A stretch of DNA of 9,464 bases from an uncultured bacterium (GCA_905215275.1 CAJMPE010000067.1:1-9464), one strand, 5' to 3'; counted from the first letter of the stretch, positions 1 through 7,090 are shown. Notes: generated by a model not told the origin, from the sequence alone. Program-made: numbers and translations.

Positions 1-98
1 CCATATTCTCGTGACCAAAAACCGAATCCATCAGGCTCATCACCCGGCGTACAGATCTCGCCGTAGAGCATAGGATGGACCAACATGTCGATAACCAT
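1..98 (-). CDS. Amidohydrolase-like protein, N-terminal fragment (cut by window edge)
   Basis: Only the first 32 codons are inside the window; the rest lies beyond position 1. The ATG at 98-96 has a good Shine-Dalgarno (AGGAG, six bases upstream) and starts 27 bases after the kinase stop, so it is probably co-transcribed with that kinase. The protein begins MVIDMLVHPMLYGEIC. An Ile-Asp-x-x-x-His-Pro opening resembles the first beta strand of amidohydrolase-2 family (PF04909) TIM-barrel metal hydrolases, which usually read IDxHxH. Here the first histidine of HxH is Leu6 and the second is His8. The family call rests on this short motif only. The context, after sugar kinases and next to another amidohydrolase, suggests a role in the same catabolic pathway, perhaps on the non-sugar part of the substrate. 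That role is inference. Confidence 0.6.
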   Translation of the reverse strand, partial: MVIDMLVHPMLYGEICTPGDEPDGFGFWSREY

Positions 99-125
99 TT
101 CATACTCCTTTCCAGGCATTTGACC

Positions 126-926
126 CTAGTACGGCTCAAACGAGCCAATCACTCGGGACGACAGCTCAGCGCCCGCCTTCATACACGCCGGAATATCAAG
201 GCCATCGATCACGCCCTTGGTAAACCCGGCAATATACGAGTCGCCGGCGCCCACGGTGTTAACGACCTTCTCCGCCGGTACGATCCCGCACTCATAGAAG
301 CGCTCACCGTCATAGGCAATGCTTCCCTTCTCGCCAAGCGTGGCAACCGCAACGCGCGGTCCCAATCCCTGCACGTGGCGTACCCAGTCTCGTAGCTCCG
401 GAGTGTCCTCTTCAAACGACATGAATGCATAGTCTACGTAAGGAAAATGAGCCTCACATGCATATTCGGGATCCTGGCTGAACACCGAGAAGTCCATAAC
501 CACCGTCTTGCCCGCATCATGCCATTCGGGCAGGAGGTCCAAACAATTGCCAAACAGGTCGGTATGAATGATGTCATGCTCCAGGATAAACGCCCGGTCG
601 TCTTCATTCGGTCGATATGTCTCCATTACGCCATCGATCGCCTCGAGATGTACGCGATCGACGCCGTCTTTCAATGCCATGAGCATCACCGAGGTGTCGC
701 CATCCTCCACCCGCAGATGTGAGATATCGAACCCCTCAGCGGCCAGCGCCTCTCTCATCTTGTCTCCGTACTCGTCCTTGCCGACAACCGACACGGCGGA
801 TACCGAAACTCCCATTCGTGCAAGATGGATACCCCAGTCAATGCCGTTACCAGTCGGATAGAACACGCCGATGTTTTGATAGACGTCCGCACAGCAAAAA
901 CCAGCCGCACACGCTTTAATACCCAT
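126..926 (-). CDS. PfkB-family sugar kinase, FrlD/FraD-like (intact copy)
   Basis: A 266-residue PfkB/ribokinase-fold kinase predicted to transfer phosphate from ATP to a sugar hydroxyl, most likely C6 of a fructosamine. The catalytic signature NTVGAGDS is at 223-230, with Asp229 the expected catalytic base; the anion-hole glycines precede it. The N-terminal substrate motif is TGNGIDWG (from 25) rather than the usual GGN-A-N form. Length and overall pattern (GKDEYGDKM, FDISH, AYDGER) match the fructoselysine-6-kinase group (E. coli FrlD is about 260 residues). ATG at 926 is preferred over the upstream TTG at 938 because GGAGAAG lies five bases before it. It is paralogous to the frameshifted kinase upstream and follows a hairpin terminator. 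The PfkB family is secure; the Amadori substrate is inferred from neighbours. Confidence 0.85.
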   Translation of the reverse strand: MGIKACAAGFCCADVYQNIGVFYPTGNGIDWGIHLARMGVSVSAVSVVGKDEYGDKMREALAAEGFDISHLRVEDGDTSVMLMALKDGVDRVHLEAIDGVMETYRPNEDDRAFILEHDIIHTDLFGNCLDLLPEWHDAGKTVVMDFSVFSQDPEYACEAHFPYVDYAFMSFEEDTPELRDWVRHVQGLGPRVAVATLGEKGSIAYDGERFYECGIVPAEKVVNTVGAGDSYIAGFTKGVIDGLDIPACMKAGAELSSRVIGSFEPY

Positions 927-943
927 GGTCTTCTCCAATGATC

Positions 944-977
944 AAAAGGGGACCCACCACATGGCGAGCCCCCTTTT
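944..977 (-). terminator. Hairpin terminator between the two kinase genes
   Basis: The arms AAAAGGGG and CCCCTTTT pair perfectly over 8 bp and extend inward by seven more pairs (three of them G-U) to a four-base loop, ACAT on the plus strand. On the minus strand the hairpin ends in TTTT. It lies 71 bases after the stop of the frameshifted kinase and ends 7 bases before the Shine-Dalgarno of the next kinase. The A/T arms make it potentially bidirectional. It may be a leaky terminator or an mRNA-processing/stabilising hairpin, since the downstream kinase looks functionally linked. Confidence 0.75.
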
Positions 978-1047
978 CGCGTTTCGCTTATTGTTTTGCA
1001 TCGGCTGTCCAAGGCCTCATAGCCCGACCGCCGAACGCTTTCTTAAG

Positions 1048-1930
1048 CTATTCGACGATTGGCGCTCCGTGGCCCCAAGAGCCTTCCATGCCGCACACGG
1101 TCGAGGCGAACCCGGCAGCAAAGTCGAGCGCGCGCTCGATGGCCTCGGCGCCATCCTCACCACGCTTGGCGGAATCGAGATAGCACATCAAAAACGAGGT
1201 GAGGAACGAGTCGCCCGCCCCCATGGTGTCCTTCATGTCCGTTACCGGTTTAGCCAGCTGGCGGTAATAACGCTCGCCGTCGTAAGCAATGCAGCCCTCG
1301 GCGCCCGCCGTAGCCGACACAAAACGCGGACCCAGGCCCTTCACCCATGCCAGACGCTCGCGAATCTCGTCCTCAAGATCGTCAATCGTCCTCACTCGCG
1401 GCATCCGCCGCACTAAAGAAAGCGAAATCGACGTAGGGCGCAATCTGCTCGTAGTACTCGTCGGTGGAGTCGTCCGAAAAGTCAAAAGAGACCGTGACGC
1501 CCGCAGCCTTCAGCTTGGGCAGCTCGCGCTCGGTAAAGCAATAGTTGCCCGAATGAACCACATCGAACTGCTTCATGTACGAAAGGTCAAAGCGATCGAG
1601 AACATAGCGTGCATCGCCACGGATACCGCCCTCGTTGGAGCCGAGGAAGACACGGTCACCGTCAACGACGGTCACGCGAGCCGCTCCGTTCTCGCCAATC
1701 ATTTGCTCGCACTTGTCAAGCTCGATACCCTCATCCTCGAGGCTTGCAATGACATGCTCGGCAGCGGCGTCATTGCCAAAAATGCCCATGTATGCGGAGC
1801 GTGCGGCACCGCATTTCTTGGCATAAACGGCGAAGTTCACCGCGTTGCCGCCAGGATACATGGTGTGGATATGCTCGTAGCGATCGACGACGTTGTCGCC
1901 AAATCCGAGCGCGTTAACGTTAAATGCCAT
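1048..1930 (-). pseudogene. PfkB-family sugar kinase, FrlD-like, interrupted by a +1 frameshift
   Basis: Two overlapping reading frames together make one PfkB kinase of about 292 residues. The first frame, from ATG 1930 to a TGA at 1384-1382, carries the canonical substrate motif PGGNAVNFAVY near residue 30 and reads on through VDFAFFSAADA. The second, ending with TAG at 1050-1048, carries GLGPR, AYDGERYY and the catalytic DTMGAGDS. Both halves align in order with the intact kinase at 926-126, which shares GLGPR, IAYDGER and GAGDS. The break is near 1377-1390, where a 7-bp unit is repeated in tandem (GACGATT then GACGATC on the minus strand); removing one copy restores an open frame. The 182-residue product of the first frame lacks the ATP site and catalytic Asp. 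AAGGA nine bases before the ATG, and a 13-base gap after the deglycase stop, place it in the operon. Sequencing error or programmed frameshifting cannot be excluded. Confidence 0.8.
1377..1390 (-). repeat. 7-bp imperfect tandem repeat at the kinase frameshift
   Basis: On the minus strand GACGATT (1390-1384) is followed directly by GACGATC (1383-1377). A 7-bp duplication shifts the frame by one base, which is exactly the shift seen between the two halves of the kinase. Removing one copy gives the continuous reading SEDDLEDEIRER across the join. One base differs between copies, so the duplication would have to be old or imperfect; a single inserted base is the alternative. Confidence 0.6.
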
Positions 1931-1943
1931 GGTATTTATCCTT

Positions 1944-2912
1944 CTAGTACTCGACGACGCCCATGTAGCGACGGAAATCGGGATCGTGATCAAACACCTT
2001 GCCGCGTGCGGCACGCAGCTCGCAGTTCATGGCGTAGAACAGCACCGGGTCCAGATAAGCACGGACGCTCGCCGGCACGGCCTCCATACCGTACTCCTTA
2101 GCATCGAGCACCATCAGCGTATCGGTATGCGTCTTAAGGAACGCCAGGGCGCGCTCGTCCATAGCACGGCACTCGCTGGAGCCCATCTGCAGGAAGTAAA
2201 AAACGCCATCCTGAGTAGCCTCGAAGGGGCCATGGAAGTACTCGGCAGAGTGGATGTAGCTGCAGTGCTGCCACTGCATCTCCATAAGAGAGCAGATAGC
2301 GAAACCGTAGGTCTGGCTAAAGTTGGGACCGCTGCCCAGAATATAGAAGAACTCGTGCTCCTGGCAAAGCTTGGCAAAGCGATCGCCCAGCTCGGCATTT
2401 ACCTTCTCGCGTGCCGGGGGAAGAATCTTATCCATCTCGGCGATACCGGCATACATATCGGCGAGATCGGCGTAGCCCTCCTGCTGATCGAGCAGCTCTG
2501 CCGCAAGCGACAGCGAAATGCCAGCGGGGACCTCGGCCTGCGGCACGCCCTCGCCCCATGGGTAGACCCACGTGGTCCACTTGCCGGAGTCGATCTTGGA
2601 TCCAGCGTTGTCGGTCTGGGCGATCACCGTAGCGCCGGCGGCAAGGGCAATCTCGCAGCCCTCGACGACCTCCGGGGTGTTGCCACTGTGGCTACAAGCG
2701 ATGACCAGAGACTTCTCGCCCAGACGACGCGGACGCATAATGTCAAATTCACGCGCGGTATAGATATACGAAGTGAAGGTGGTTGCCTCGCGCTGCAGAA
2801 GCTCATGAGCCGGGATCAAATCGATCATGGAGCCACCGCAAGCAATCCAGTAGACGCTGTCGAACTTGCCCTTCTCGGCAATTGCCTCTTTGATCAGATC
2901 GTGTGCGTTCAT
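1944..2912 (-). CDS. Double-SIS sugar-phosphate deglycase, FrlB/FraB-like
   Basis: A 322-residue protein with two SIS (sugar isomerase) domains, like FrlB, FraB and the GlmS isomerase half. The first SIS core has ACSHSGNTPEVV (from 72) followed by AAGATVIAQTD; the second has ILGSGPN (191-197) and SAEYFHGP (222-229), where Glu224 and His227 are candidates for the acid-base residues used by this family. The C-terminus, DHDPDFRRYMGVVEY, closely resembles the DHNPDERRYYGGLVEY-type tail of E. coli FrlB as I recall it. FrlB/FraB enzymes hydrolyse 6-phosphofructosyl-amino acids to glucose 6-phosphate and the free amino acid in the cytoplasm. ATG 2912 has AAGGA eight bases upstream; an in-frame start at 2945 lacks such a site. 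It lies between the epimerase and a FrlD-like kinase, which supports the role. The exact amine (lysine, asparagine, other) is unknown. Confidence 0.85.
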   Translation of the reverse strand: MNAHDLIKEAIAEKGKFDSVYWIACGGSMIDLIPAHELLQREATTFTSYIYTAREFDIMRPRRLGEKSLVIACSHSGNTPEVVEGCEIALAAGATVIAQTDNAGSKIDSGKWTTWVYPWGEGVPQAEVPAGISLSLAAELLDQQEGYADLADMYAGIAEMDKILPPAREKVNAELGDRFAKLCQEHEFFYILGSGPNFSQTYGFAICSLMEMQWQHCSYIHSAEYFHGPFEATQDGVFYFLQMGSSECRAMDERALAFLKTHTDTLMVLDAKEYGMEAVPASVRAYLDPVLFYAMNCELRAARGKVFDHDPDFRRYMGVVEY

Positions 2913-2974
2913 ATCCAGTTCCTTTCTTGTTTGGCCCGCAATCAATGACGTTGGTTGCGTGGCCGATGGTTGTT

Positions 2975-3826
2975 TTAGTCAATCAGATATTTCTCGAATG
3001 CGGCCATGTTCTTGGCATCTGCCGCCGCCGGGTCATCGTAGTAACGACCGTCCGTGATTTCCTGGCCCAGCATGCCGTCGAAACCATGGGCGTTGAGTGT
3101 AGCGACGAAGGCGTCCATATCGTGCTTGCCATCGCCCCACACCAGATGGCCATACGGGTCACCGTCGATAAAGTGCATCTCGTGAATTGCCCCATCACCA
3201 AAGGCGGCAAACCAGTCCTCGAGCGTCTCGCCTGCAACGCCCATCGCGGTTGTATCAACCATGGGCTGTAAGTACGGACTCGCGACCTCGTCAATCATGC
3301 GCTTCGCATCGGAAACCGTCGTCACAAGGTTGCTCTCCTCGGGGCGCAGGCTTTCCATCGTAAGCACCAGACCATGCTCGCCAGCATACTCCGCCAGAAT
3401 GGACAAGTGCTCGCGGCTGCGCTTCCAGGCTTCCTCGCGGTCCTCGTCCCAGTCGCCCCAGCCCGAGTTGACGGACATACGGTCGCACCCAAGTACCTCG
3501 GCAAGCTCAATGCCGTGCTTAAAGTACGCCAGGCTGCGCTGTTCATGCAGCGGTTTGCGTGCGCAGTACTGCCAAGGATAGACAACATTCTCGGGGCACA
3601 GAGTACGATACCTAAGCCCACGGTCTGCAGCCTTTTTCGCCAGGACCTCAGCCTCAAAGTAGCCCGTATGGTCGAGCGTCACATGCGGCTCTGCACACCA
3701 CAGCTCAATGGACTCAAAGCCCAAGCGCTGCTGCACATCAAGGAAGTAATCGAGCGACCACATGATGTAGTGGATATTCATGCCCGCAATCTGCTCGCGG
3801 CGCAGCGTCGGTTTGGATTCAGGCAT
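2975..3826 (-). CDS. TIM-barrel sugar epimerase, FrlC-like (AP-endonuclease-2 fold)
   Basis: A 283-residue xylose-isomerase-like TIM-barrel protein (PF01261). Candidate divalent-metal ligands sit at the expected strand ends: Glu158 in TMESL, Asp191 in MVDTT, His218 in EMHFID and Glu256 in GQEITD. This four-ligand Glu-Asp-His-Glu set is typical of the sugar 3-epimerase group, which includes FrlC (fructoselysine/psicoselysine 3-epimerase) and tagatose epimerases. Here it sits directly before the FrlB-like deglycase, the main reason for a FrlC-like call; sequence alone does not separate it from other epimerases or isomerases. The ATG at 3826 starts one base after the amidohydrolase stop, and its AAGGAGG Shine-Dalgarno lies inside the last codons of that gene, implying translational coupling. 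No signal peptide; cytoplasmic. Confidence 0.85.
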   Translation of the reverse strand: MPESKPTLRREQIAGMNIHYIMWSLDYFLDVQQRLGFESIELWCAEPHVTLDHTGYFEAEVLAKKAADRGLRYRTLCPENVVYPWQYCARKPLHEQRSLAYFKHGIELAEVLGCDRMSVNSGWGDWDEDREEAWKRSREHLSILAEYAGEHGLVLTMESLRPEESNLVTTVSDAKRMIDEVASPYLQPMVDTTAMGVAGETLEDWFAAFGDGAIHEMHFIDGDPYGHLVWGDGKHDMDAFVATLNAHGFDGMLGQEITDGRYYDDPAAADAKNMAAFEKYLID

Positions 3827-3827
3827 C

Positions 3828-5411
3828 TTATGCCTCCTTATTTCGATCAAACACGATTTGTCCGTCCGACATCGTCATATCAACCGCAAGATCGCGTGCG
3901 TCGCGATAATCGAGGTCGAACACATCCCGATCGAGCACGCAGATATCGGCAAGCTTGCCAACCTCAAGCGTACCCAGCTCGTCTTCGCGAATCAGATCGT
4001 ACGCGCCCCCGGCAGTCCAAGCGCGCAAGAGCTCGACAAGCGTCAGCGTGTTGACCTCATTCACGGGCAGTCCGTCGGCGAAGAATCCGCCGCACGCGCT
4101 GTAGATTGACTCGCCCAGGCTCGGAATCAGCAGTGGCAAATCCGTTCCACAGCACACTGTGCATCCGGTATCTTCCATGCCGCGGCGATTCCAGCTGTGC
4201 AAAAGTCGCGTCTCGCCAATTTGTCGACGCATCATCGACAGGCAATCCTCGCGCCGGTCCAGCGTCAGAATCTGCGGATAGACCTCGCAAATTCCACCTA
4301 ACTTGCCAAACTCGACAAGATCGGTCGGGTCAGAGTTCTCGAGATCGGTAATCGCATGGCGGCGAAGCATCCGTCCATGCTCGTCTCGAGGCAGCGAGGC
4401 ATAGAGCGCCACGGTGCGGCGAACGGCGCCATCGCCCTGGCAATGCAAGGAGTATCGGAAGCCCTCAGCATCAATTGCACGCAGCTCGTTCTCAATCAGA
4501 TCCCACTCTGGCTCCTCGACGACCGTCTTGCCGGCAGCGCCCGCATCGGCCGTGTCCTCATAGGGGTCAATCATCTCGGCAAGCCCCGCCCATACGCCGC
4601 GATCGGTCATACGGTTGAAGCCAGAAAAACGAACGAACGGTCCCCGGAAGCGCTCTCGCGCCTCGCGGGCATATGCCAGATTTGCGCCGGCGCCCACCGG
4701 CTGCGACATCATAGAGACGCGAACCGTCAGCTCACCAGATTCCTCACGGCGAGCCATTTCGTCGGCAAAGCCGTAGTAGTCATCAAACGCCATTTCCTTG
4801 ATGGCGGTAACGCCGCGCTCGTTAAGCATGCTCATGTAGTCCGAATACCCGGCACGCACCTCGGGCAGCGCGAGGAAATCGCTCATCATGCGCCAGATCT
4901 TCTCGGCATAGCACGCCTGGGGCGTGAAGCCATATCGCGCACTGGCGGCAGCATTGAGAACGCAGGTCTCCGCGCCCGGCGTAAAGCAGACGACAGGGAT
5001 ATCGCCAAAACACTCGTCAAACACAGCTGCTGTATTTGCGTTCTCGGCATCCGATGCCAACGTTTCGGGTAGGTTGTGGCCAAAAGCCGCCGCGCAATCC
5101 GGATGACCTTCTTTCCATGCACGCAAGAGCGACACGGCCTCTTTGGCATCAGCGATGCCGGACAGATCAGACCCCAACGTTCGCAGCGCCCAACCTGTAT
5201 AGAAGGTATGCACATCGATCAGGCCAGGCATGACAGTGCGGTCGCCCAGGTCAACTACCTCGTCCGCCTGGGTCAAATACGAAGCTACCTCACACTTGGT
5301 GCCAACAGCCTCAATTCGATTGCCACGGACCGCTACGAAACCTTCAAACGGCAGGTCCCCCGTACCGGTAAAGACGCTCTTAGACGTCAGGACCGTCAAA
5401 CGATCAGACAT
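3828..5411 (-). CDS. Amidohydrolase family 3 (YtcJ-like) metal hydrolase
   Basis: A 527-residue composite-domain amidohydrolase (PF07969 type). An N-terminal beta sandwich leads into the strand-1 motif MPGLIDVHTF (61-70), followed by a long TIM barrel and a C-terminal LGTLEVGKLADICVLDRD (479-496) that closes the sandwich. Other likely metal or catalytic positions are Lys205 in TAIKEM, His323 in SLHCQGD, His352 in RRHAI and Asp424 in CCGTD. The usual HxH is His68-Thr-Phe70, so the second histidine is missing. Relatives hydrolyse amide, carbamoyl or formamide bonds; this substrate is not known. The protein lacks a signal peptide and is cysteine-rich. The start is ATG 5411, with AGGTGG five bases upstream overlapping the transporter's TAG stop; in-frame GTG codons at 5420 and 5414 are alternatives. 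Nine bases separate it from the transporter gene, so the two are surely co-expressed. Confidence 0.88.
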   Translation of the reverse strand: MSDRLTVLTSKSVFTGTGDLPFEGFVAVRGNRIEAVGTKCEVASYLTQADEVVDLGDRTVMPGLIDVHTFYTGWALRTLGSDLSGIADAKEAVSLLRAWKEGHPDCAAAFGHNLPETLASDAENANTAAVFDECFGDIPVVCFTPGAETCVLNAAASARYGFTPQACYAEKIWRMMSDFLALPEVRAGYSDYMSMLNERGVTAIKEMAFDDYYGFADEMARREESGELTVRVSMMSQPVGAGANLAYAREARERFRGPFVRFSGFNRMTDRGVWAGLAEMIDPYEDTADAGAAGKTVVEEPEWDLIENELRAIDAEGFRYSLHCQGDGAVRRTVALYASLPRDEHGRMLRRHAITDLENSDPTDLVEFGKLGGICEVYPQILTLDRREDCLSMMRRQIGETRLLHSWNRRGMEDTGCTVCCGTDLPLLIPSLGESIYSACGGFFADGLPVNEVNTLTLVELLRAWTAGGAYDLIREDELGTLEVGKLADICVLDRDVFDLDYRDARDLAVDMTMSDGQIVFDRNKEA

Positions 5412-5420
5412 CACAACCAC

Positions 5421-6884
5421 CTACACCGGAAGCATGCCAGAGATTGCCGTTACGATCAGGCCAAAGACGACCATGAAAATGAAGAACTTCCAAATGGTCT
5501 TCCACCATTGGCCAAACGAAATCCTAGCCACGGCAAGGCCGGCAACCGTCATGCCCGCCACGGGGCTGATGGTGTTGATGGTCTGGTTGGCAAACTGGAG
5601 CGCGGTGACGGCTGCCTCGGGATTGAGGCCCATGAGCTCGGTCAGGGGGCCCATAACGGGCATGGTGAGCGCCGCCAGGCCAGAACTCGAGGGAACCAGC
5701 AAAGAGAGCAGGCCAAGGACGATATACATAAACGTGGTGTAGACGGCGGCTGGCGCACCGGCGAGCGCAGTAGCGAGCGCCTGGAGGATGGTATCGATGA
5801 TCATGCCGCCCTCGGCGATGACCAGAATACCGCGAGCGATACCGATAACGATGGCAGCGTACGCAAAGTCGGCAAGACCCTTAACGAACTCCTCTGCGAT
5901 CGTCTGCTGGTCAAGACCGCCCAGGATACCGGCAAGCAAGCCCATGCCAAGGAACACGGCGGAAATCTCATTCATGTACCAGCCCTGGGTAACAAGACCC
6001 CAGACGATAATGCCCATACCGCAGGCAAAATCGATAAGCACGAGCTTCTGACGGATAGTGAACTCTTCCTCGATGGAGGCATCGGTCACGGAAAACTCAA
6101 TACGCTTGAGCTTATCGTCCTCGTACACAATGGACGACTCGGGATTTTTCTTGACGCGCATGGCGTAGCGCATGGCCCATGCGATACCGACGGCAGTGAA
6201 GATGACCCAAGAAACGGCACGCAGCCACAGTTGCGGATTGCCCTCGATGCCAATGATGCCTTGGGCGATCAAAACATTAAACGGGTCGATGGTCGAAGCA
6301 CAATATCCTAGGTTGGGACCAAGGAAGCAGATGATGAATGCCGTCATCGAGTCATACCCGATACCCATCATGATGGGAATGAAGATGGCATAGAACGGCA
6401 GGGCTTCCTCAGACATGCCAAACGTAGTGCCGCAAATGGACAGCAACGTCATCGTGATGGGAATGATGAGGATGTCCTTGTTCTTGAGCTTTTTAATCAC
6501 ACGGCTCATGCCGGCATTCAAAGCGTTGGTCTTGGTGATGATTGCGAACGATCCGCCAATCAATAAGACGAACGCAACGACGTCGGCAGCCTCCTGGATG
6601 CCCTTAGTGGGCGCTTGCAGGACCGCGAAGATATCCTGGCCCAGATTGATGGTCTCGCCGGTCTCGGAATCGGTGTAGTTCTTATCGACCTGTTCATAGG
6701 TTCCAGCAACGGCGACTTCACGCTCGCCCGCCGCTGTCGAAATCGTCTTGCGCTGATACTGGCCAGAGGGAACGATCCAAGTCAGGACCGCAAAGACAAC
6801 GATCAGCAAGAACATGATCGTATAGACATGCGGTAATTTGAACTTAAAACGTCTGTTTGTCTTCTTCGCCTTCGTATCTGACAT
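5421..6884 (-). CDS. YfcC/DcuC-family membrane transporter
   Basis: A 487-residue integral membrane protein with roughly 11-12 hydrophobic segments, for example near 20-38, 102-117, 139-153, 160-177, 221-241, 281-298, 308-325, 340-357, 383-398 and 463-484. Family-like motifs are WIVPSGQY (36-43), TTFGMSEEALPFY (153-165), LGPNLGYCASTIDPFN (188-203) and PSSSGLAALTMPVMGPL (398-414). These fit the YfcC branch of the C4-dicarboxylate carrier family (PF03606), whose members are annotated as amino-acid or dicarboxylate carriers and often sit beside peptidases or amidohydrolases. As first gene of the catabolic run it probably imports the pathway substrate; the fra fructose-asparagine system also uses a Dcu-type carrier. 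ATG 6884 is chosen because GGAGG lies five bases upstream and the basic, hydrophilic N-terminus starts there. An upstream in-frame extension to 7079 has no ribosome site and would run through the candidate promoter and operator. Confidence 0.88.
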   Translation of the reverse strand: MSDTKAKKTNRRFKFKLPHVYTIMFLLIVVFAVLTWIVPSGQYQRKTISTAAGEREVAVAGTYEQVDKNYTDSETGETINLGQDIFAVLQAPTKGIQEAADVVAFVLLIGGSFAIITKTNALNAGMSRVIKKLKNKDILIIPITMTLLSICGTTFGMSEEALPFYAIFIPIMMGIGYDSMTAFIICFLGPNLGYCASTIDPFNVLIAQGIIGIEGNPQLWLRAVSWVIFTAVGIAWAMRYAMRVKKNPESSIVYEDDKLKRIEFSVTDASIEEEFTIRQKLVLIDFACGMGIIVWGLVTQGWYMNEISAVFLGMGLLAGILGGLDQQTIAEEFVKGLADFAYAAIVIGIARGILVIAEGGMIIDTILQALATALAGAPAAVYTTFMYIVLGLLSLLVPSSSGLAALTMPVMGPLTELMGLNPEAAVTALQFANQTINTISPVAGMTVAGLAVARISFGQWWKTIWKFFIFMVVFGLIVTAISGMLPV

Positions 6885-6926
6885 AGATACCTCCAAAGAA
6901 CTCGAGACTGCATCGCATCTCGCTTC

Positions 6927-6949
6927 AACGTTTGCACAAGGCAAACGTT
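6927..6949. promoter_or_regulatory. Perfect 9-bp inverted repeat, candidate operator
   Basis: AACGTTTGC, five bases (ACAAG), then GCAAACGTT: a perfect dyad 43-65 bases before the transporter ATG and just downstream of the candidate promoter. A dyad at this place is well suited to repressor binding, most simply by the adjacent GntR/UTRA protein, although it does not obviously match the GT-TA-AC style often seen for that family. It could instead form a hairpin in the mRNA leader. The same CGTTTGC half-site recurs at 7034-7040. Confidence 0.55.
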
Positions 6950-6963
6950 CTATGACGTCCCAT

Positions 6964-6992
6964 AGATTACCAGCAGCTTTTCCCGTCATCAA
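6964..6992 (-). promoter_or_regulatory. Candidate promoter of the transporter operon
   Basis: On the minus strand TTGATG (6992-6987) is followed after 17 bases by TAATCT (6969-6964), which is preceded by TGG, giving an extended -10 (TGn). The spacing is ideal and the -35 matches 4 of 6 consensus bases, but the -10 matches only 3 of 6. A start site around 6957 would place the dyad at 6927-6949 just after +1, consistent with repression. It is the best candidate I can see between the gntR terminator and the operon. Confidence 0.4.
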
Positions 6993-7054
6993 GATAATTT
7001 CAAACTGATTGCCGCAACGCGGTTGAACGGTTGCGTTTGCGCCGTGAACGGTAT

Positions 7055-7090
7055 GGAAACGCCCGGTGAGATGATCCACCGGGCGCTTCC
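7055..7090 (-). terminator. Hairpin terminator after the GntR gene
   Basis: Fourteen-base arms (GGAAACGCCCGGTG and CACCGGGCGCTTCC on the plus strand) pair throughout with one G-U or A-C style mismatch depending on strand, around an eight-base loop. On the minus strand the GC core is followed by only a short GTTTCC, so the U tract is weak. It begins 12 bases after the regulator stop and separates the regulator transcript from the transporter operon. Confidence 0.65.

Noticed and set aside
1893..2948. Plus-strand open frame (351 codons) opposite the SIS deglycase
   Set aside because: It mirrors a minus-strand gene with strong SIS motifs and has no convincing domain or ribosome site of its own.
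5076..6311. Long plus-strand open frame (411 codons) opposite the transporter and amidohydrolase
   Set aside because: It is antisense to two genes with clear family motifs, its translation shows no recognisable domain, and GC-rich coding DNA often leaves such frames open.
6901..6923. Small hairpin (CGAGA with TCTCG) in the transporter leader as a possible riboswitch
   Set aside because: The stem is only five pairs, there is no terminator or anti-terminator pair nearby, and no known riboswitch core is visible.
6885..7079. N-terminal extension of the transporter to an upstream in-frame start
   Set aside because: The added 65 residues lack a ribosome site, run through the candidate promoter and dyad, and precede a normal YfcC-like N-terminus at 6884.
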